From: Ruminococcus sp.
Lineage (GTDB): Bacteria > Bacillota > Clostridia > Oscillospirales > Ruminococcaceae
Assembly (NCBI GenBank): GCA_031262835.1
Contig: JAISGY010000044.1
Location: 1 to 64,000 of the forward strand
Length of the DNA stretch: 64,000 bases
Reading direction: 5' to 3'
The notes beneath the pieces are model-generated. The model was given only the letters and a program-made list of their open reading frames with translations, had not been told where the DNA came from and made no database searches. Shown piece after piece: positions 1 to 8,770 of the stretch. Numbering within the stretch: position 1 is the stretch's first letter; every line of letters begins with the position of its first letter. Position numbers and translations under genes: made by a program.

Positions 1-54
1 ATATTTTTACCCGAAGATGAGATAAATAAAATTATTATGAGTGAAATAGAATAG
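1..54 (+). CDS. 3' end of an upstream gene (partial)
   Basis: Frame 1 is open from the first base and ends at a TAG at 52-54, giving about 17 residues ending in MSEIE. It stops 7 bases before the next ATG, as expected for the last codons of a gene in the same operon. Too little is present to name it, and the open frame could be chance. Confidence 0.35.
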   Translation: MFLPEDEINKIIMSEIE

Positions 55-61
55 GTGAACC

Positions 62-940
62 ATGCTCGAATTCCATGAACTTACGCTTGCTGAAAAACCC
101 ATTGTAGAAAAGGCTTTGCATACCTCCGACTTTAGGGGCTGCGAATACAGCTTTTCAAATAACCTTGCTTGGCGGCGCGCCGCTGACTCGAAGGTTGCGT
201 TTTATAAAGGCTTCTATATCTGCGCGGCGACAAACCCCGAGTTTTCCTGCGTTAATCCGGCGGGGGAGGGCGACAGAAAAGAGGTCATAGAGGTTCTTAA
301 AAAGCACGCCGAAAGCCTCGGCGGACCGCTTTCGCTAAGCGGCGTTTTGGAAGAACAGATTCCGTTTTTCGAGGAAAATTTCCCCGGGCAGTTTACAGTC
401 GAAAGCAACGAAGATTACTACGACTACGTCTATAATACGACGGATTTTCAAGACTTCCCCGGGAAAAAATACCACGGAAAGCGCAACCACCTCTCGCGCT
501 TTAAAACCCTTTTTAACTATGAGTGCGATGATATAACCGAGCGCGATTTTGACGATTGTATAACCTTCGCCGCGAAAAAGTTTGACGATAAGGGCGACGA
601 AGATGTCGAAACAGCCGTTGCGGAACAATTCGCGATAAATACTTATTTTAACGACTATTATAATCTCTCGCTTTTCGGGAAAATTATAAGGGTTGACGGT
701 GAAATTATCGCGTTTTCGGTCGGCGATAAGCTCAATTCCGACACGGTTGACGTTCATATTGAAAAGGCTGATACGTCGTTCCACGGAGCATATACGGCGA
801 TTGCGAATTTCTTCTCCGGGGGTGTGACGGAGCAGTATCTTAATCGTGAAGAGGACCTCGGAATCGAGGGTTTAAGAAAATCTAAGCAGTCATATTACCC
901 CGTGTTTCAGATTAAAAAGCACAGATTAATTTTCAAATAA
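62..940 (+). CDS. DUF2156 (PG-lysyltransferase C-terminal-like) protein
   Basis: A 292-residue protein of the DUF2156 family, whose GNAT-like fold is related to the C-terminal domain of phosphatidylglycerol lysyltransferases and to aminoacyl-tRNA-dependent transferases. Seen: the N-terminal FHELTLAEKP start typical of the family, a central KYHGKRNHLSRF stretch, and a C-terminal EDLGIEGLRKSKQSY segment that matches the family's conserved nucleotide/substrate region. No membrane segment is present, so it acts in the cytosol; the substrate is unknown. AGGTG lies 4-5 bases before the ATG. It lies 11 bases upstream of the NSS transporter and is probably cotranscribed with it, though a functional link is not evident. 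Confidence 0.82.
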   Translation: MLEFHELTLAEKPIVEKALHTSDFRGCEYSFSNNLAWRRAADSKVAFYKGFYICAATNPEFSCVNPAGEGDRKEVIEVLKKHAESLGGPLSLSGVLEEQIPFFEENFPGQFTVESNEDYYDYVYNTTDFQDFPGKKYHGKRNHLSRFKTLFNYECDDITERDFDDCITFAAKKFDDKGDEDVETAVAEQFAINTYFNDYYNLSLFGKIIRVDGEIIAFSVGDKLNSDTVDVHIEKADTSFHGAYTAIANFFSGGVTEQYLNREEDLGIEGLRKSKQSYYPVFQIKKHRLIFK

Positions 941-951
941 AAGAGGTTTTT

Positions 952-2307
952 ATGTCAGCTAAACCGGGAGCAAAACGCGCATCATTTTCAGGGCAAATCG
1001 GGTTTGTGCTTGCGGCGGCGGGGAGTGCCGTCGGGCTCGGAAATGTCTGGCGTTTTCCATACCTTGCCGCGAAATACGGCGGCGGCGCATTCCTCATAAT
1101 TTATCTTATCTGCGCCGTGACATTCGGTTTCACGCTTATGATAACCGAAATCGCGCTCGGGCGCAAAACCGGGAAAAGCGTAATTGAGGCGTATTCGAGC
1201 CTCAATAAACGCTGGAAATTTCTCGGGATTTTAAGCGCGGTTGTGCCGATTTTAATTCTGCCTTATTATTCTGTAATCGGCGGGTGGATAATAAAATATT
1301 TCTCCGCATTTGTAACAATGCAGGGGACGGCGGCGGCGGGGGACGGCTATTTCGGCGCGTTTATCGAAAACCCTTTTCAGAGCGTAATCTGGTGGCTTGT
1401 TTTCTCCGCGCTCACAATGCTTTTTATACTTTCGGGCGTTGAAAAAGGGATTGAAAAAGCCGCGAAAATCATGATGCCGCTGCTCATTATAATGCTTGTC
1501 GGAATAACCGTCTATTCGCTGACGATTCCGGGCGCGATTGCGGGGCTTCGCTATTACCTTTTACCCCGCGCCGAAGCATTTACCCCCGAAGCTGTCCTGT
1601 CGGCGGTCGGGCAGATGTTCTATTCAATGTCCCTCGCGATGGGCATAATGGTTACGTACGGCTCGTATATGAAAAAGAGTGAGAATATCGAAAAATCAGT
1701 GCGGCATATTGAGCTTTTCGACACCGGGGTTGCCTTCCTTGCGGGAATGCTCGTCGTCCCGGCAGTGTCGGCGTTCGCGGGCGGTGCGGAAAATATGCAA
1801 GCGGGACCGTCGCTCATGTTCATAACCCTCCCGAAGGTTTTCATGAGCATGGGACCGATAACGGGAATAATTATCGGCTGTTTATTCTTCCTCTTGATGC
1901 TATTCGCCGCCCTTACGTCTTCAATCTCAATCGCCGAAACAGTAGTCTCGATTTTCTGCGACAGATTCGGAATTTCGCGCAAAAAATCAATCCTCGTAAC
2001 CTCCGGCATAGTCTTAGTTTTAGGCGTGTTGTCCGCGCTCGGGTACGGCGTTCTGTCGGGGATTCATCCCTTCGGTCAAGACTCGTTCCTCGACTTTTTC
2101 GACTTTATCACAAACTCGGTAATCATGCCGATTGTCGCGCTTTTAACCTGTATCTTCGTCGGGTTCATAATCAAGCCGGAAACGCTTACCTCCGAAGTTA
2201 AACTCTCGTCAAAATTCAAGGCGGAAAAATTCTATAAAGTTTTCGTAAAATTTATCGCGCCGATAATCTTAGCCGCAATTTTAATCTTCGGGCTTTTTGC
2301 GAAGTAA
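952..2307 (+). CDS. Neurotransmitter:sodium symporter (NSS/SNF family) transporter
   Basis: An inner-membrane Na+-coupled symporter of the NSS (LeuT-like) family, importing an amino acid or related small amine; the substrate cannot be read from sequence. The protein has 451 residues and about 11 hydrophobic segments. The N-terminal signature GSAVGLGNVWRFPY (first helix, which holds Na+ and substrate ligands in the family) is intact, and GGGAFLIIYL follows. The length fits bacterial members with 11 rather than 12 helices. AGAGG lies 6 bases before the ATG. A strong hairpin with a T-run follows the stop codon. Confidence 0.93.
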   Translation: MSAKPGAKRASFSGQIGFVLAAAGSAVGLGNVWRFPYLAAKYGGGAFLIIYLICAVTFGFTLMITEIALGRKTGKSVIEAYSSLNKRWKFLGILSAVVPILILPYYSVIGGWIIKYFSAFVTMQGTAAAGDGYFGAFIENPFQSVIWWLVFSALTMLFILSGVEKGIEKAAKIMMPLLIIMLVGITVYSLTIPGAIAGLRYYLLPRAEAFTPEAVLSAVGQMFYSMSLAMGIMVTYGSYMKKSENIEKSVRHIELFDTGVAFLAGMLVVPAVSAFAGGAENMQAGPSLMFITLPKVFMSMGPITGIIIGCLFFLLMLFAALTSSISIAETVVSIFCDRFGISRKKSILVTSGIVLVLGVLSALGYGVLSGIHPFGQDSFLDFFDFITNSVIMPIVALLTCIFVGFIIKPETLTSEVKLSSKFKAEKFYKVFVKFIAPIILAAILIFGLFAK

Positions 2308-2362
2308 AACTGCCGAAGATTCCTTGATTTCTAACTCGTTTTCTGTATCTCTTAGCAAAAAG

Positions 2363-2389
2363 CTCCCCGAAAAATTCTCGGGGAGTTTT
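2363..2389. terminator. Bidirectional intrinsic terminator
   Basis: An 8-bp stem (CTCCCCGA 2363-2370 with TCGGGGAG 2378-2385), a 7-base loop and TTTT at 2386-2389. On the minus strand the same stem is followed by CTTTTTGC. It sits between the convergent NSS transporter and rqcH genes and can stop both. Confidence 0.85.
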
Positions 2390-2390
2390 C

Positions 2391-4130
2391 CTATTCGAGC
2401 TCAAGCGGCGTAACGTAAATCGTCCGGTTGTGTGTGAAGATAACCATTCCGGGTTTTGAGCCGGCGGGCTTTTTGACATAGCGAACCTCGACAATATCAA
2501 CCGGGACCTGCGACGACGTCCGCGCCTTAGAATGAGCGGCGGCGAGCCTTGCCGCGTAGCGCAAAGTCTCTTCCGAAGGGGTCTTACCCTCGGTTTTGAC
2601 GATAAGATGAGAGCCGGGGATATTTTTTGTGTGAAGCCAAAAGTCGGTTTTTTCCGCGCTTTTGGTGATTAAATCGTTCTGCGAATTGTTCCTTCCGACA
2701 AGAATTTCAGTGCCGTCGGGCGCATGAAAAATTATCGGCGGCAAGAGCTTTTTTACACGCTTTTTCGGGTTAACATTCTGCTTAACAAACCCCTCAGAAA
2801 CAAGCTCCGCGCGGAGTTCCTCAATCTCCGAATCGGTTTTCGCCCGCGACAAAAGGTCGATAACACTCTCGATATAAGAAAGCTCATCGCCGCCCTTTTT
2901 AATCTGCTCGGTGAGGATTTTTTCGCGCATCTCTGCCTTTTTATATTCGAGGTAGTATTTTTGCGCATTTTTCGCGGCTGAAAGCCTTTTATCAAGCGGA
3001 ATTTTTATAACAGGAAGATTTTCATCATAAAAATTTTCGCACGAAAAACTGTCTATACCGTCTTTTATGCGGTATAAATTCGCCGAAAGAAGGTCGCCCA
3101 TCGTCTTTAACTCGAAACGTTCGGCGGCTTTTAGAAGTTCAAGTTTTTGCGCGGTAATTCTGCCGGTAATCCGCTCAATACGGTTGTTAAGCAGCTTTTG
3201 CAGGTCTCCGGCGCGCTGATGAAGCCTTGTGCTTATGTCCTTTTCACGATAGAAATAATCAAGGCATCTGCAAGCGGAAAGCTCACCGGTAAAGTTTTTC
3301 TTTTCAAAAATCCCTTCATACTCAAAAACGTCAACGATTGTAAAATCTTTCAGTGCGTTTTTTTCGATAATAACGGTCGGGCAGGTTTTCCCCGCACTAA
3401 GACTTGCTGAAAACTCTTTGATAACGGCACAGAGCCTGTCTAACTGTGAGGCGGTCAGTTCATGTACTTTTATCCCGTTAACACCCGCCGCGGCATACAC
3501 CCATTCCCTCGCAAGGAGGGGACAGACCCCCTCGAAAATCTTAATAAGCCCTCGAGAAGTTTCACCGCCGATTTCCGCAAGCTTTGCAGACAGTTCTGTT
3601 TGCGTAAAGTTATTGATACTAAGCCGCTCATCATCAATGGGCGGCATCTGATAACGCACTCCGGGCAGAACAAGCCGCTTTTCGGAAACGTTCATGTCAA
3701 CCCGCTTAATGCTGTCGATAACTTTCCCGTCAGCACCGATAAGGATAACGTTTGAATACTTCCCCATAATCTCGGCGGCAAGGGTAAGTTTCACCATATC
3801 GCCGAGTTCGTTCATACTTTCAAAATCAAAAAAAAGTACCCGCTCAAGCCCGTCCTGCCGTATAGACAAAAGCTTTCCGCCGCCCAAGTGCTTTCGGAGC
3901 AGCATACAAAACATCGGCGGAGCCTTCGGGTTTTCGGGAACATTTTCGGTTAAAAGAACCCTTGCGGAATCGGGGGACGCCGATAAAAGCAGCTTATGGT
4001 TGCCGCTTTTTGCACGCATTGTGATTATGAGTTCCTCTTTCGAGGGTTGGTTTATTTTATCAATCCGCCCGTTTTCAAGGAAAGAAATTTCACGGCGAAT
4101 TGAGTACAAATATGCTCCGTCAAGTGACAA
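2391..4130 (-). CDS. rqcH: NFACT family protein, RqcH-type ribosome quality control factor
   Basis: A 579-residue NFACT protein (NFACT-N, helix-hairpin-helix, coiled coil, NFACT-R). In bacteria RqcH binds obstructed 50S subunits and adds C-terminal alanine tails to stalled nascent chains; older annotations call it fibronectin-binding protein. Seen: the N-terminal block LDGAYLYSIRREI with the following GRIDKINQPSKEE, a long charged coiled-coil middle (about residues 270-440), and the C-terminal NFACT-R block with FWLHTKNIPGSHLI. The start is TTG, behind GAGGT. It is the last gene of the DUF1858/trmK-nif3/rqcH unit, 13 bases after the preceding gene. Confidence 0.92.
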   Translation of the reverse strand: MSLDGAYLYSIRREISFLENGRIDKINQPSKEELIITMRAKSGNHKLLLSASPDSARVLLTENVPENPKAPPMFCMLLRKHLGGGKLLSIRQDGLERVLFFDFESMNELGDMVKLTLAAEIMGKYSNVILIGADGKVIDSIKRVDMNVSEKRLVLPGVRYQMPPIDDERLSINNFTQTELSAKLAEIGGETSRGLIKIFEGVCPLLAREWVYAAAGVNGIKVHELTASQLDRLCAVIKEFSASLSAGKTCPTVIIEKNALKDFTIVDVFEYEGIFEKKNFTGELSACRCLDYFYREKDISTRLHQRAGDLQKLLNNRIERITGRITAQKLELLKAAERFELKTMGDLLSANLYRIKDGIDSFSCENFYDENLPVIKIPLDKRLSAAKNAQKYYLEYKKAEMREKILTEQIKKGGDELSYIESVIDLLSRAKTDSEIEELRAELVSEGFVKQNVNPKKRVKKLLPPIIFHAPDGTEILVGRNNSQNDLITKSAEKTDFWLHTKNIPGSHLIVKTEGKTPSEETLRYAARLAAAHSKARTSSQVPVDIVEVRYVKKPAGSKPGMVIFTHNRTIYVTPLELE

Positions 4131-4142
4131 GTTTTTTTACCT

Positions 4143-5420
4143 CTAAACTATACTTACAGGGTCGATATCCGTTTCGGAAATAATTATTTCGGTTAAAGGG
4201 AACTGTTTGCGTAAAAGATCTGCGGCGTATTCTTTCATCATTGCTTCCGTTGCATAATGCCCGCAGTCGAAAACAGGGAAATTACGCCCCTTCGCATCAA
4301 TAAAATGACTGTGCTTAAGGTCGGCGGTTATGTAAACGTCGGCTAAATTTTCGTCATAAATTCTGCTTAAAAATTCGCCGCCCGCGCCGGAACAAAACGC
4401 AACCTTCTTGATGTTTAAATTACCCTTTATGTCGGTAAACCTAACAACAGCCGAATGAAACATTTCCTTAAGTTTCCCGGCAAAATCAGAAGCGGTAGTA
4501 TCTATAGCTTCGGGCAGCTCAAAGATAATCCCGATGCCGCTGTTATCGTATGTCGGTTCAATCGGCGTTTTATTGTAGATATGGTCAACCGCGAAAAATC
4601 TTGTAAACTCCGGAATGAAGATGTTGTTCATACCCGTTTCGGAGGAATCGAAACAGGTGTGCGAACAGATACAGGCGATGCCGTTTTTCATAGCATGAAC
4701 AGAAGGCGTTTGCGGTAAAAGCTTCGTAAGCGGGTGAAAAATAACGGGGTGATGCGAGATAATAATTCCGCAATTTTTCGCCATTGCCTCTTCGACAACA
4801 TCAAAACTTATGTCGAGAGCGACAAGAACCTTGTCAACCTCTGCGTCGGATAGCTCACCGACAAGAAGCCCCGAATTATCCCAATCTTCGGCATGAGAAA
4901 AGGGCGCGATACAGTCGAGTGCGGAGTAAATTTTTTTTACAGTCGCTTTCATATCTCTCACCATCGTTGCATTAATAATATCGTATTTTTTTCCTGAATC
5001 GAAAACAGTCTTTCTGCCGGTTATTCTGTAGCCTTCGCTTAACAGAAAGTTAACGAGTATTTCGCGTCGCGTCATAGGTTGCAGTATTAAGTTTTTGCCG
5101 CAAAGCCGCTCCCCGCCGCGCAACAAAATGTCCGCTATAAGCTCTCCGCCCATACCGGCAATTACAATATCGGTAACTTCTGTCAGGTCGATTCCGTCGA
5201 AGCCGTCGGTCTGACAAAACGAAATGCGGGCGCCTGCTTTTTCGGCATTTTTCTTCGCAGTGTCGAGCGGCTTTTTATTTATATCGGTGCAAAGAGCCTT
5301 TTCGCAGATACCCGCGCACAGAAGGCTAATGGGCAGTTTCCCATGGTCGGTACCGATGTCACAGATATACTTTCCGCGTACAAACCCCGCAACTGCCCCA
5401 AGTCTTGCGTCAAGCTTCAT
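4143..5420 (-). CDS. TrmK-Nif3 fusion: tRNA (adenine-N1)-methyltransferase domain plus Nif3-like metal-binding domain
   Basis: One 425-residue frame covers two proteins that are normally separate neighbours in Firmicutes. Residues 1 to about 152 are TrmK-like (m1A22 tRNA methyltransferase): CDIGTDHGKLPI is the SAM-binding motif and IVIAGMGGELIADIL follows. Residues 157-425 are a full-length Nif3/DUF34 dinuclear-metal protein, with IISHHPVIFHP, CSHTCFDS and DCGHYATE supplying the metal ligands. The usual C-terminal helical domain of TrmK (about 70 residues) is missing. At the junction, the ATG at 4952 (M157) is preceded by GGTGAGAG, so a separate Nif3 product by internal initiation is possible. 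The start overlaps the DUF1858 stop (ATGA). Confidence 0.88.
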   Translation of the reverse strand: MKLDARLGAVAGFVRGKYICDIGTDHGKLPISLLCAGICEKALCTDINKKPLDTAKKNAEKAGARISFCQTDGFDGIDLTEVTDIVIAGMGGELIADILLRGGERLCGKNLILQPMTRREILVNFLLSEGYRITGRKTVFDSGKKYDIINATMVRDMKATVKKIYSALDCIAPFSHAEDWDNSGLLVGELSDAEVDKVLVALDISFDVVEEAMAKNCGIIISHHPVIFHPLTKLLPQTPSVHAMKNGIACICSHTCFDSSETGMNNIFIPEFTRFFAVDHIYNKTPIEPTYDNSGIGIIFELPEAIDTTASDFAGKLKEMFHSAVVRFTDIKGNLNIKKVAFCSGAGGEFLSRIYDENLADVYITADLKHSHFIDAKGRNFPVFDCGHYATEAMMKEYAADLLRKQFPLTEIIISETDIDPVSIV

Positions 5421-5611
5421 GCGACAAGCTTATTTATGTCTTCTACAAGCTTGTCCGCGTCATTCCCGTGAACAGTACAGGCTTCGGCAATTGTTTCGCC
5501 TCTCGAGGCGGGACAGCCGAGGCAGTGCATACCGATACCTAAAAACAATTCCGCAGTCTGAGGGAATTTATCGAGTACATCGCCGATAATTGAATCTTTT
5601 GTAACAGTCAT
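5417..5611 (-). CDS. DUF1858 domain-containing protein
   Basis: A 64-residue DUF1858 protein. Members are small cytosolic helical domains with a conserved Cys pair, found alone or fused to redox and hybrid-cluster-type proteins; no biochemical role is established. The family pattern DVLDKFPQTAELFLGIGMHCLGCPAS, with its C-x-x-C, is visible in the middle. An AGGT-type ribosome site precedes the ATG, and the stop overlaps the trmK-nif3 start by 4 bases, so translation is probably coupled. It is first in the unit driven by the promoter at 5646-5674. Confidence 0.85.
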   Translation of the reverse strand: MTVTKDSIIGDVLDKFPQTAELFLGIGMHCLGCPASRGETIAEACTVHGNDADKLVEDINKLVA

Positions 5612-5645
5612 CTTTTTTTACCTCTTTTTATAAAACTATGTAATT

Positions 5646-5674
5646 ATTATACCCGATTTTTAACGAAATGTCAA
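5646..5674 (-). promoter_or_regulatory. Sigma-A-type promoter for DUF1858/trmK-nif3/rqcH
   Basis: On the minus strand TTGACA (5669-5674), a 17-base spacer and TATAAT (5646-5651). The -35 starts 4 bases beyond the stop of the first CPBP gene. The surrounding sequence (TTGACATTTCGT) closely resembles the promoter at 6689-6717, so this promoter seems to belong to the duplicated CPBP unit. Confidence 0.85.
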
Positions 5675-5678
5675 GTAT

Positions 5679-6659
5679 TCAGCGCAAAGCACCATGAATC
5701 GTAATTCCGATAAAATAAACAACAGTGATCACGGTAAGCGGCGCAAGCCAAAGCCCGATAAACTTACGCGAAGCCGTAAGCTCTTTGCAGTTGTTTTCAA
5801 GCTTAAAGTCATCGCGGCTTTTTATAAGCGTAATTATAAGCAGGATAAGACCTGTTACTATCATGCCAAAAAGGATTAAGTATATAGCGGAGGGATTGAA
5901 GCCTGAACCAAAACCATTAACAGGATCATACGGGAAAAGCGAGCGGAAGGTAGCGAAGAAATTTATACACATATGCAGAATTATTGACGGGAATATGGAA
6001 CGTGTCTTTGCCATTAAGAATGAAAAGCATATACCGGCACCTAACGTCAAGGGTATCTGTGCATAGTTTGTGTGCCATAATGCGAACATGACGGCGGAGT
6101 ATATTACGGCAAGGAAACTGCCGTATTTTTCTAAATTTCGGAGGAAGACACCACGGAATATAACTTCCTCTAAAATCGGAGCCATAAATATAAGCATTAT
6201 TGCAATGGCAATTCCGCCGAATGCCGACCCGTCAGTATTTGAATTTGATTCAGTAAATGTAACCCCCGCGGCTTTTTGGATTGCGCTAATAAGGAGAGCA
6301 CCCATTCCACTCGTGAAGTAGGTTATAAATATACCTATAAAAATCCATTTAACAATTTTGCCGGTTTTTACCTGAGGTTTACAAAAGCTCATCTTCAGAC
6401 TGTTGCCAATACCCTGCCCGCTCTTACGTGCAATAAGTATCAGCGACGGTAAAAATATAACATATTTTATAATGTTATATACTATCTGTACAACTATCAT
6501 AGCATGGTATCCGTCAGGGGTGTTTCTATTGTCCTCTGTTATTCCGTAAATTTTGTATATAGCTAAAATAGCTAATTGTCCGATTATAAACGTAATGACT
6601 GAAAAGCCTAAGAGAAGCCCTGAATTGATATTGGCGTCTTTTCGTAAACTTTTTTCCAT
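5679..6659 (-). CDS. CPBP family intramembrane protease, copy 1
   Basis: A polytopic membrane protein of the CPBP (CAAX protease/bacteriocin-processing, Abi) family. Seen with the start at 6659: EEVIFRG (Glu-Glu about 164-165, Arg 169), FALWH (His about 196) and ILHMCIN (His about 229), the three motifs that form the glutamate-based intramembrane active site. Eight or so hydrophobic segments. The ATG at 6659 is preferred over the one 15 bases upstream: GGAGAG lies 7 bases before it, and both paralogues begin with the same MEKSLRKDANINSGL. Substrate unknown; candidates are peptide maturation, bacteriocin immunity or membrane protein processing. Confidence 0.88.
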   Translation of the reverse strand: MEKSLRKDANINSGLLLGFSVITFIIGQLAILAIYKIYGITEDNRNTPDGYHAMIVVQIVYNIIKYVIFLPSLILIARKSGQGIGNSLKMSFCKPQVKTGKIVKWIFIGIFITYFTSGMGALLISAIQKAAGVTFTESNSNTDGSAFGGIAIAIMLIFMAPILEEVIFRGVFLRNLEKYGSFLAVIYSAVMFALWHTNYAQIPLTLGAGICFSFLMAKTRSIFPSIILHMCINFFATFRSLFPYDPVNGFGSGFNPSAIYLILFGMIVTGLILLIITLIKSRDDFKLENNCKELTASRKFIGLWLAPLTVITVVYFIGITIHGALR

Positions 6660-6688
6660 TTTAAAACTCTCCATTTAATTTAGATAAT

Positions 6689-6717
6689 ATTATAGCTAAG
6701 ATTTCACGAAATGTCAA
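6689..6717 (-). promoter_or_regulatory. Sigma-A-type promoter for CPBP copy 1
   Basis: TTGACA (6712-6717), 17-base spacer, TATAAT (6689-6694) on the minus strand. The -35 lies just beyond the stop of CPBP copy 2. It has the same position and flanking sequence as the promoter beyond copy 1. Confidence 0.87.
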
Positions 6718-6721
6718 GTAT

Positions 6722-7699
6722 TCATCGCAAAGCGTTATAAATCGTAAGTCCGATAAATACTGCTACAGCAGCTATCGTAAGCGGCGCAAGCCAAAGTCCG
6801 ATAAACTTACGTGAAGTCGTAAGCTCTTTGCAGTTGTTTTCAAGCTTAAAGTCGTCGCGGCTTTTTATAAGCGTTATTACAAACAGAATAAAGCCTATTA
6901 TTACTATAACGGTAAGGATAAGGTACATAAAGACCGGATTAAAGCCTGAATCCTCAGGTGAACCGTCCGGGAAAAGCGAGACGAAGTTACCGAAGAAATT
7001 CAAACACAGATGCAGAATCATTGACGGAAATATAGAACCTGTCTTCACCATCATGAACGAAAAACATAGACCGCCTGCAATTGTAAAGAATAACTGTGAA
7101 TAGTTGGTATGCCATAAACCAAACATGACACCGGAGTATATTACCGCAAGATAACCTCCGTATTTTTCCAAGTTCCGTAAGAGCACTCCGCGAAACAATA
7201 TTTCCTCTAAAATCGGAGCCATAATTACCGTCATAATTGTAACGGCAATTCCGCCGAACGCCGACCCGTCGGTATTTAAATCAGCCGACCTAAGGGAGAC
7301 TCCGAAAGCCTTTTCTATTGCCATGAATAACATAGTTGATAAAATAGATACAGCATAAATTACAAAAAAACTTATAAACATCCATTTAACAATCTTACCG
7401 GCACCTACCTTTGGCTTACAGAAGCTTTTGCGCAGACTGTTTTCACCGCCCTGCTTTAATGCACGGGCAATTACAACAAGTAGCGGCAGAAATACTATGT
7501 ATTTGATAAGATTATAAATTATGTTTGATATAATGATTGCTCGGTTCTCATCAGGGCTGATACTTGGATTGTCTGTCGGTACACCGTAATAATTGTATAC
7601 AGCACGAATAACAAACTGTCCGATTATAAGTGTAATGAGTGAAAATCCCAATATCAACCCGGAATTGATATTAGCGTCTTTCCGTAAACTTTTTTCCAT
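6722..7699 (-). CDS. CPBP family intramembrane protease, copy 2
   Basis: A 325-residue paralogue of the neighbouring copies. The catalytic motifs are intact: EEILFRG, FGLWHTNYSQ and MILHLCLNFF. The N-terminus (MEKSLRKDANINSGL) and the C-terminus (KSRDDFKLENNCKEL, then FIGLWLAPLT) are nearly the same as in copy 1, while the loops between helices 1 and 3 and after the last His differ. GGAGGGTTACATA places the ribosome site before the ATG. It is probably cotranscribed with copy 3, as no clear promoter lies in the 41 bases between them. Confidence 0.88.
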   Translation of the reverse strand: MEKSLRKDANINSGLILGFSLITLIIGQFVIRAVYNYYGVPTDNPSISPDENRAIIISNIIYNLIKYIVFLPLLVVIARALKQGGENSLRKSFCKPKVGAGKIVKWMFISFFVIYAVSILSTMLFMAIEKAFGVSLRSADLNTDGSAFGGIAVTIMTVIMAPILEEILFRGVLLRNLEKYGGYLAVIYSGVMFGLWHTNYSQLFFTIAGGLCFSFMMVKTGSIFPSMILHLCLNFFGNFVSLFPDGSPEDSGFNPVFMYLILTVIVIIGFILFVITLIKSRDDFKLENNCKELTTSRKFIGLWLAPLTIAAVAVFIGLTIYNALR

Positions 7700-7740
7700 T
7701 ATGTAACCCTCCGTTTATTTAGGTAGATATAAATACCGAA

Positions 7741-8706
7741 TTATGTACGGGGTATAGCATTATAAATCGTAAATCCGATAAACACGGCAATAAGAATTAC
7801 CGTAACCGGCGCAAGCCAAAGAGCCTTAATTTTACCGGATGTTGAAATCTCTTTACAGTTGTTTTCGAGCTTAAAATCATCGCGGTGTTTTACAAGCGTT
7901 ACTATGAGCAGGATAAAACCCACAATAATAAAACAGAACACCACGAAAATGGATAATATACCGACAAATTTTAATGGAGTATCACCCGATATATCATTAA
8001 CCAAAAGATTATTTATGTTCCCGAAAAAATTCACGGAACAATGGAAGATAATTGACGGGATTATAGAGCGCGTTTTTACCATTATAAATCCGGAACAACA
8101 ACCGGCAATTATAGCGAAGGGTATCTGCGGGTAGTTAGTATGCCAAAGTCCGAACATTACAGCTGAGAATATAATCGCAAGAAGCCCCCCGTATTTTTCA
8201 AGGTTACGAAGGAATACCCCTCGGAATAAAATCTCCTCGAAAATCGGTGCTGCTATGACTGTCATAAGGGTTATAATAAAATTACCTGTACTCGTTCCGT
8301 CACTGTCAATCGAAATTTGGTTCAGTTCTAACCCGGCGGATTGTGTAATTGCGGCGAATATTTGGCTAAGCAGGAATGCTCCGGCATAAGTGACAAAGAA
8401 CGCCATAAATATCCATTTAGCAATCTTACCGGCACCTACCTGCGGCTTACAGAAGCTTTTGCCGAGGCTGTTGCCTATACCTTGCTTAAATGCACGTGCG
8501 GCGATAATTACTATCGGGAGAAGGACAGCATACATTAAAATGTCATTTGCGAGATTCAAAAAAACAGTTGCGGTATCTCTGTTCGCTTCACCAAAATAGC
8601 TTTTAAGTACAGGTCTTATTAATGCAATACCTATCTCCGCGGCAAGAACAAAAAACAAGAGCAGTCCTGAATTGATGTTGGCGTCTTTTCGTAAACTTTT
8701 TTCCAC
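7741..8706 (-). CDS. CPBP family intramembrane protease, copy 3
   Basis: A 321-residue CPBP protease with EEILFRG, FGLWHTNYPQ and IIFHCSVNFF. It is the most diverged of the three: the C-terminus ends IPRT rather than ALR, and the downstream promoter-bearing repeat seen after copies 1 and 2 is absent. An AGGAGAGGTAC ribosome site precedes the ATG. It is the first gene of the array, just after the hairpin that follows the GGGtGRT gene. Confidence 0.87.
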   Translation of the reverse strand: MEKSLRKDANINSGLLLFFVLAAEIGIALIRPVLKSYFGEANRDTATVFLNLANDILMYAVLLPIVIIAARAFKQGIGNSLGKSFCKPQVGAGKIAKWIFMAFFVTYAGAFLLSQIFAAITQSAGLELNQISIDSDGTSTGNFIITLMTVIAAPIFEEILFRGVFLRNLEKYGGLLAIIFSAVMFGLWHTNYPQIPFAIIAGCCSGFIMVKTRSIIPSIIFHCSVNFFGNINNLLVNDISGDTPLKFVGILSIFVVFCFIIVGFILLIVTLVKHRDDFKLENNCKEISTSGKIKALWLAPVTVILIAVFIGFTIYNAIPRT

Positions 8707-8721
8707 TATGTACCTCTCCTT

Positions 8722-8762
8722 AAAAAGGAGCGGCAGACCGCCGAAACTCAGCAGTCCGCCGC
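8722..8762 (-). terminator. Intrinsic terminator after the GGGtGRT gene
   Basis: On the minus strand a GC-rich stem of about 12 bp (8751-8762 with 8730-8741, one or two G-U or mismatched positions), an 8-base loop, and then a T-run at 8722-8726. It separates the nifU-like operon from the CPBP array; partial read-through into the array is possible because no promoter was found for copy 3. Confidence 0.65.
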
Positions 8763-8770
8763 AGACTCAT

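Noticed and set aside
3694-4146. A 150-residue plus-strand frame opposite rqcH
   Set aside because: It is the complement of a strongly conserved gene, is Ser/Arg-rich without a ribosome site, and has no recognisable domain.
6722-8706. Bacteriocin/lantibiotic cluster around the CPBP proteases
   Set aside because: No small precursor peptide, LanM/LanB or ABC exporter gene is near, so bacteriocin immunity is only one option.
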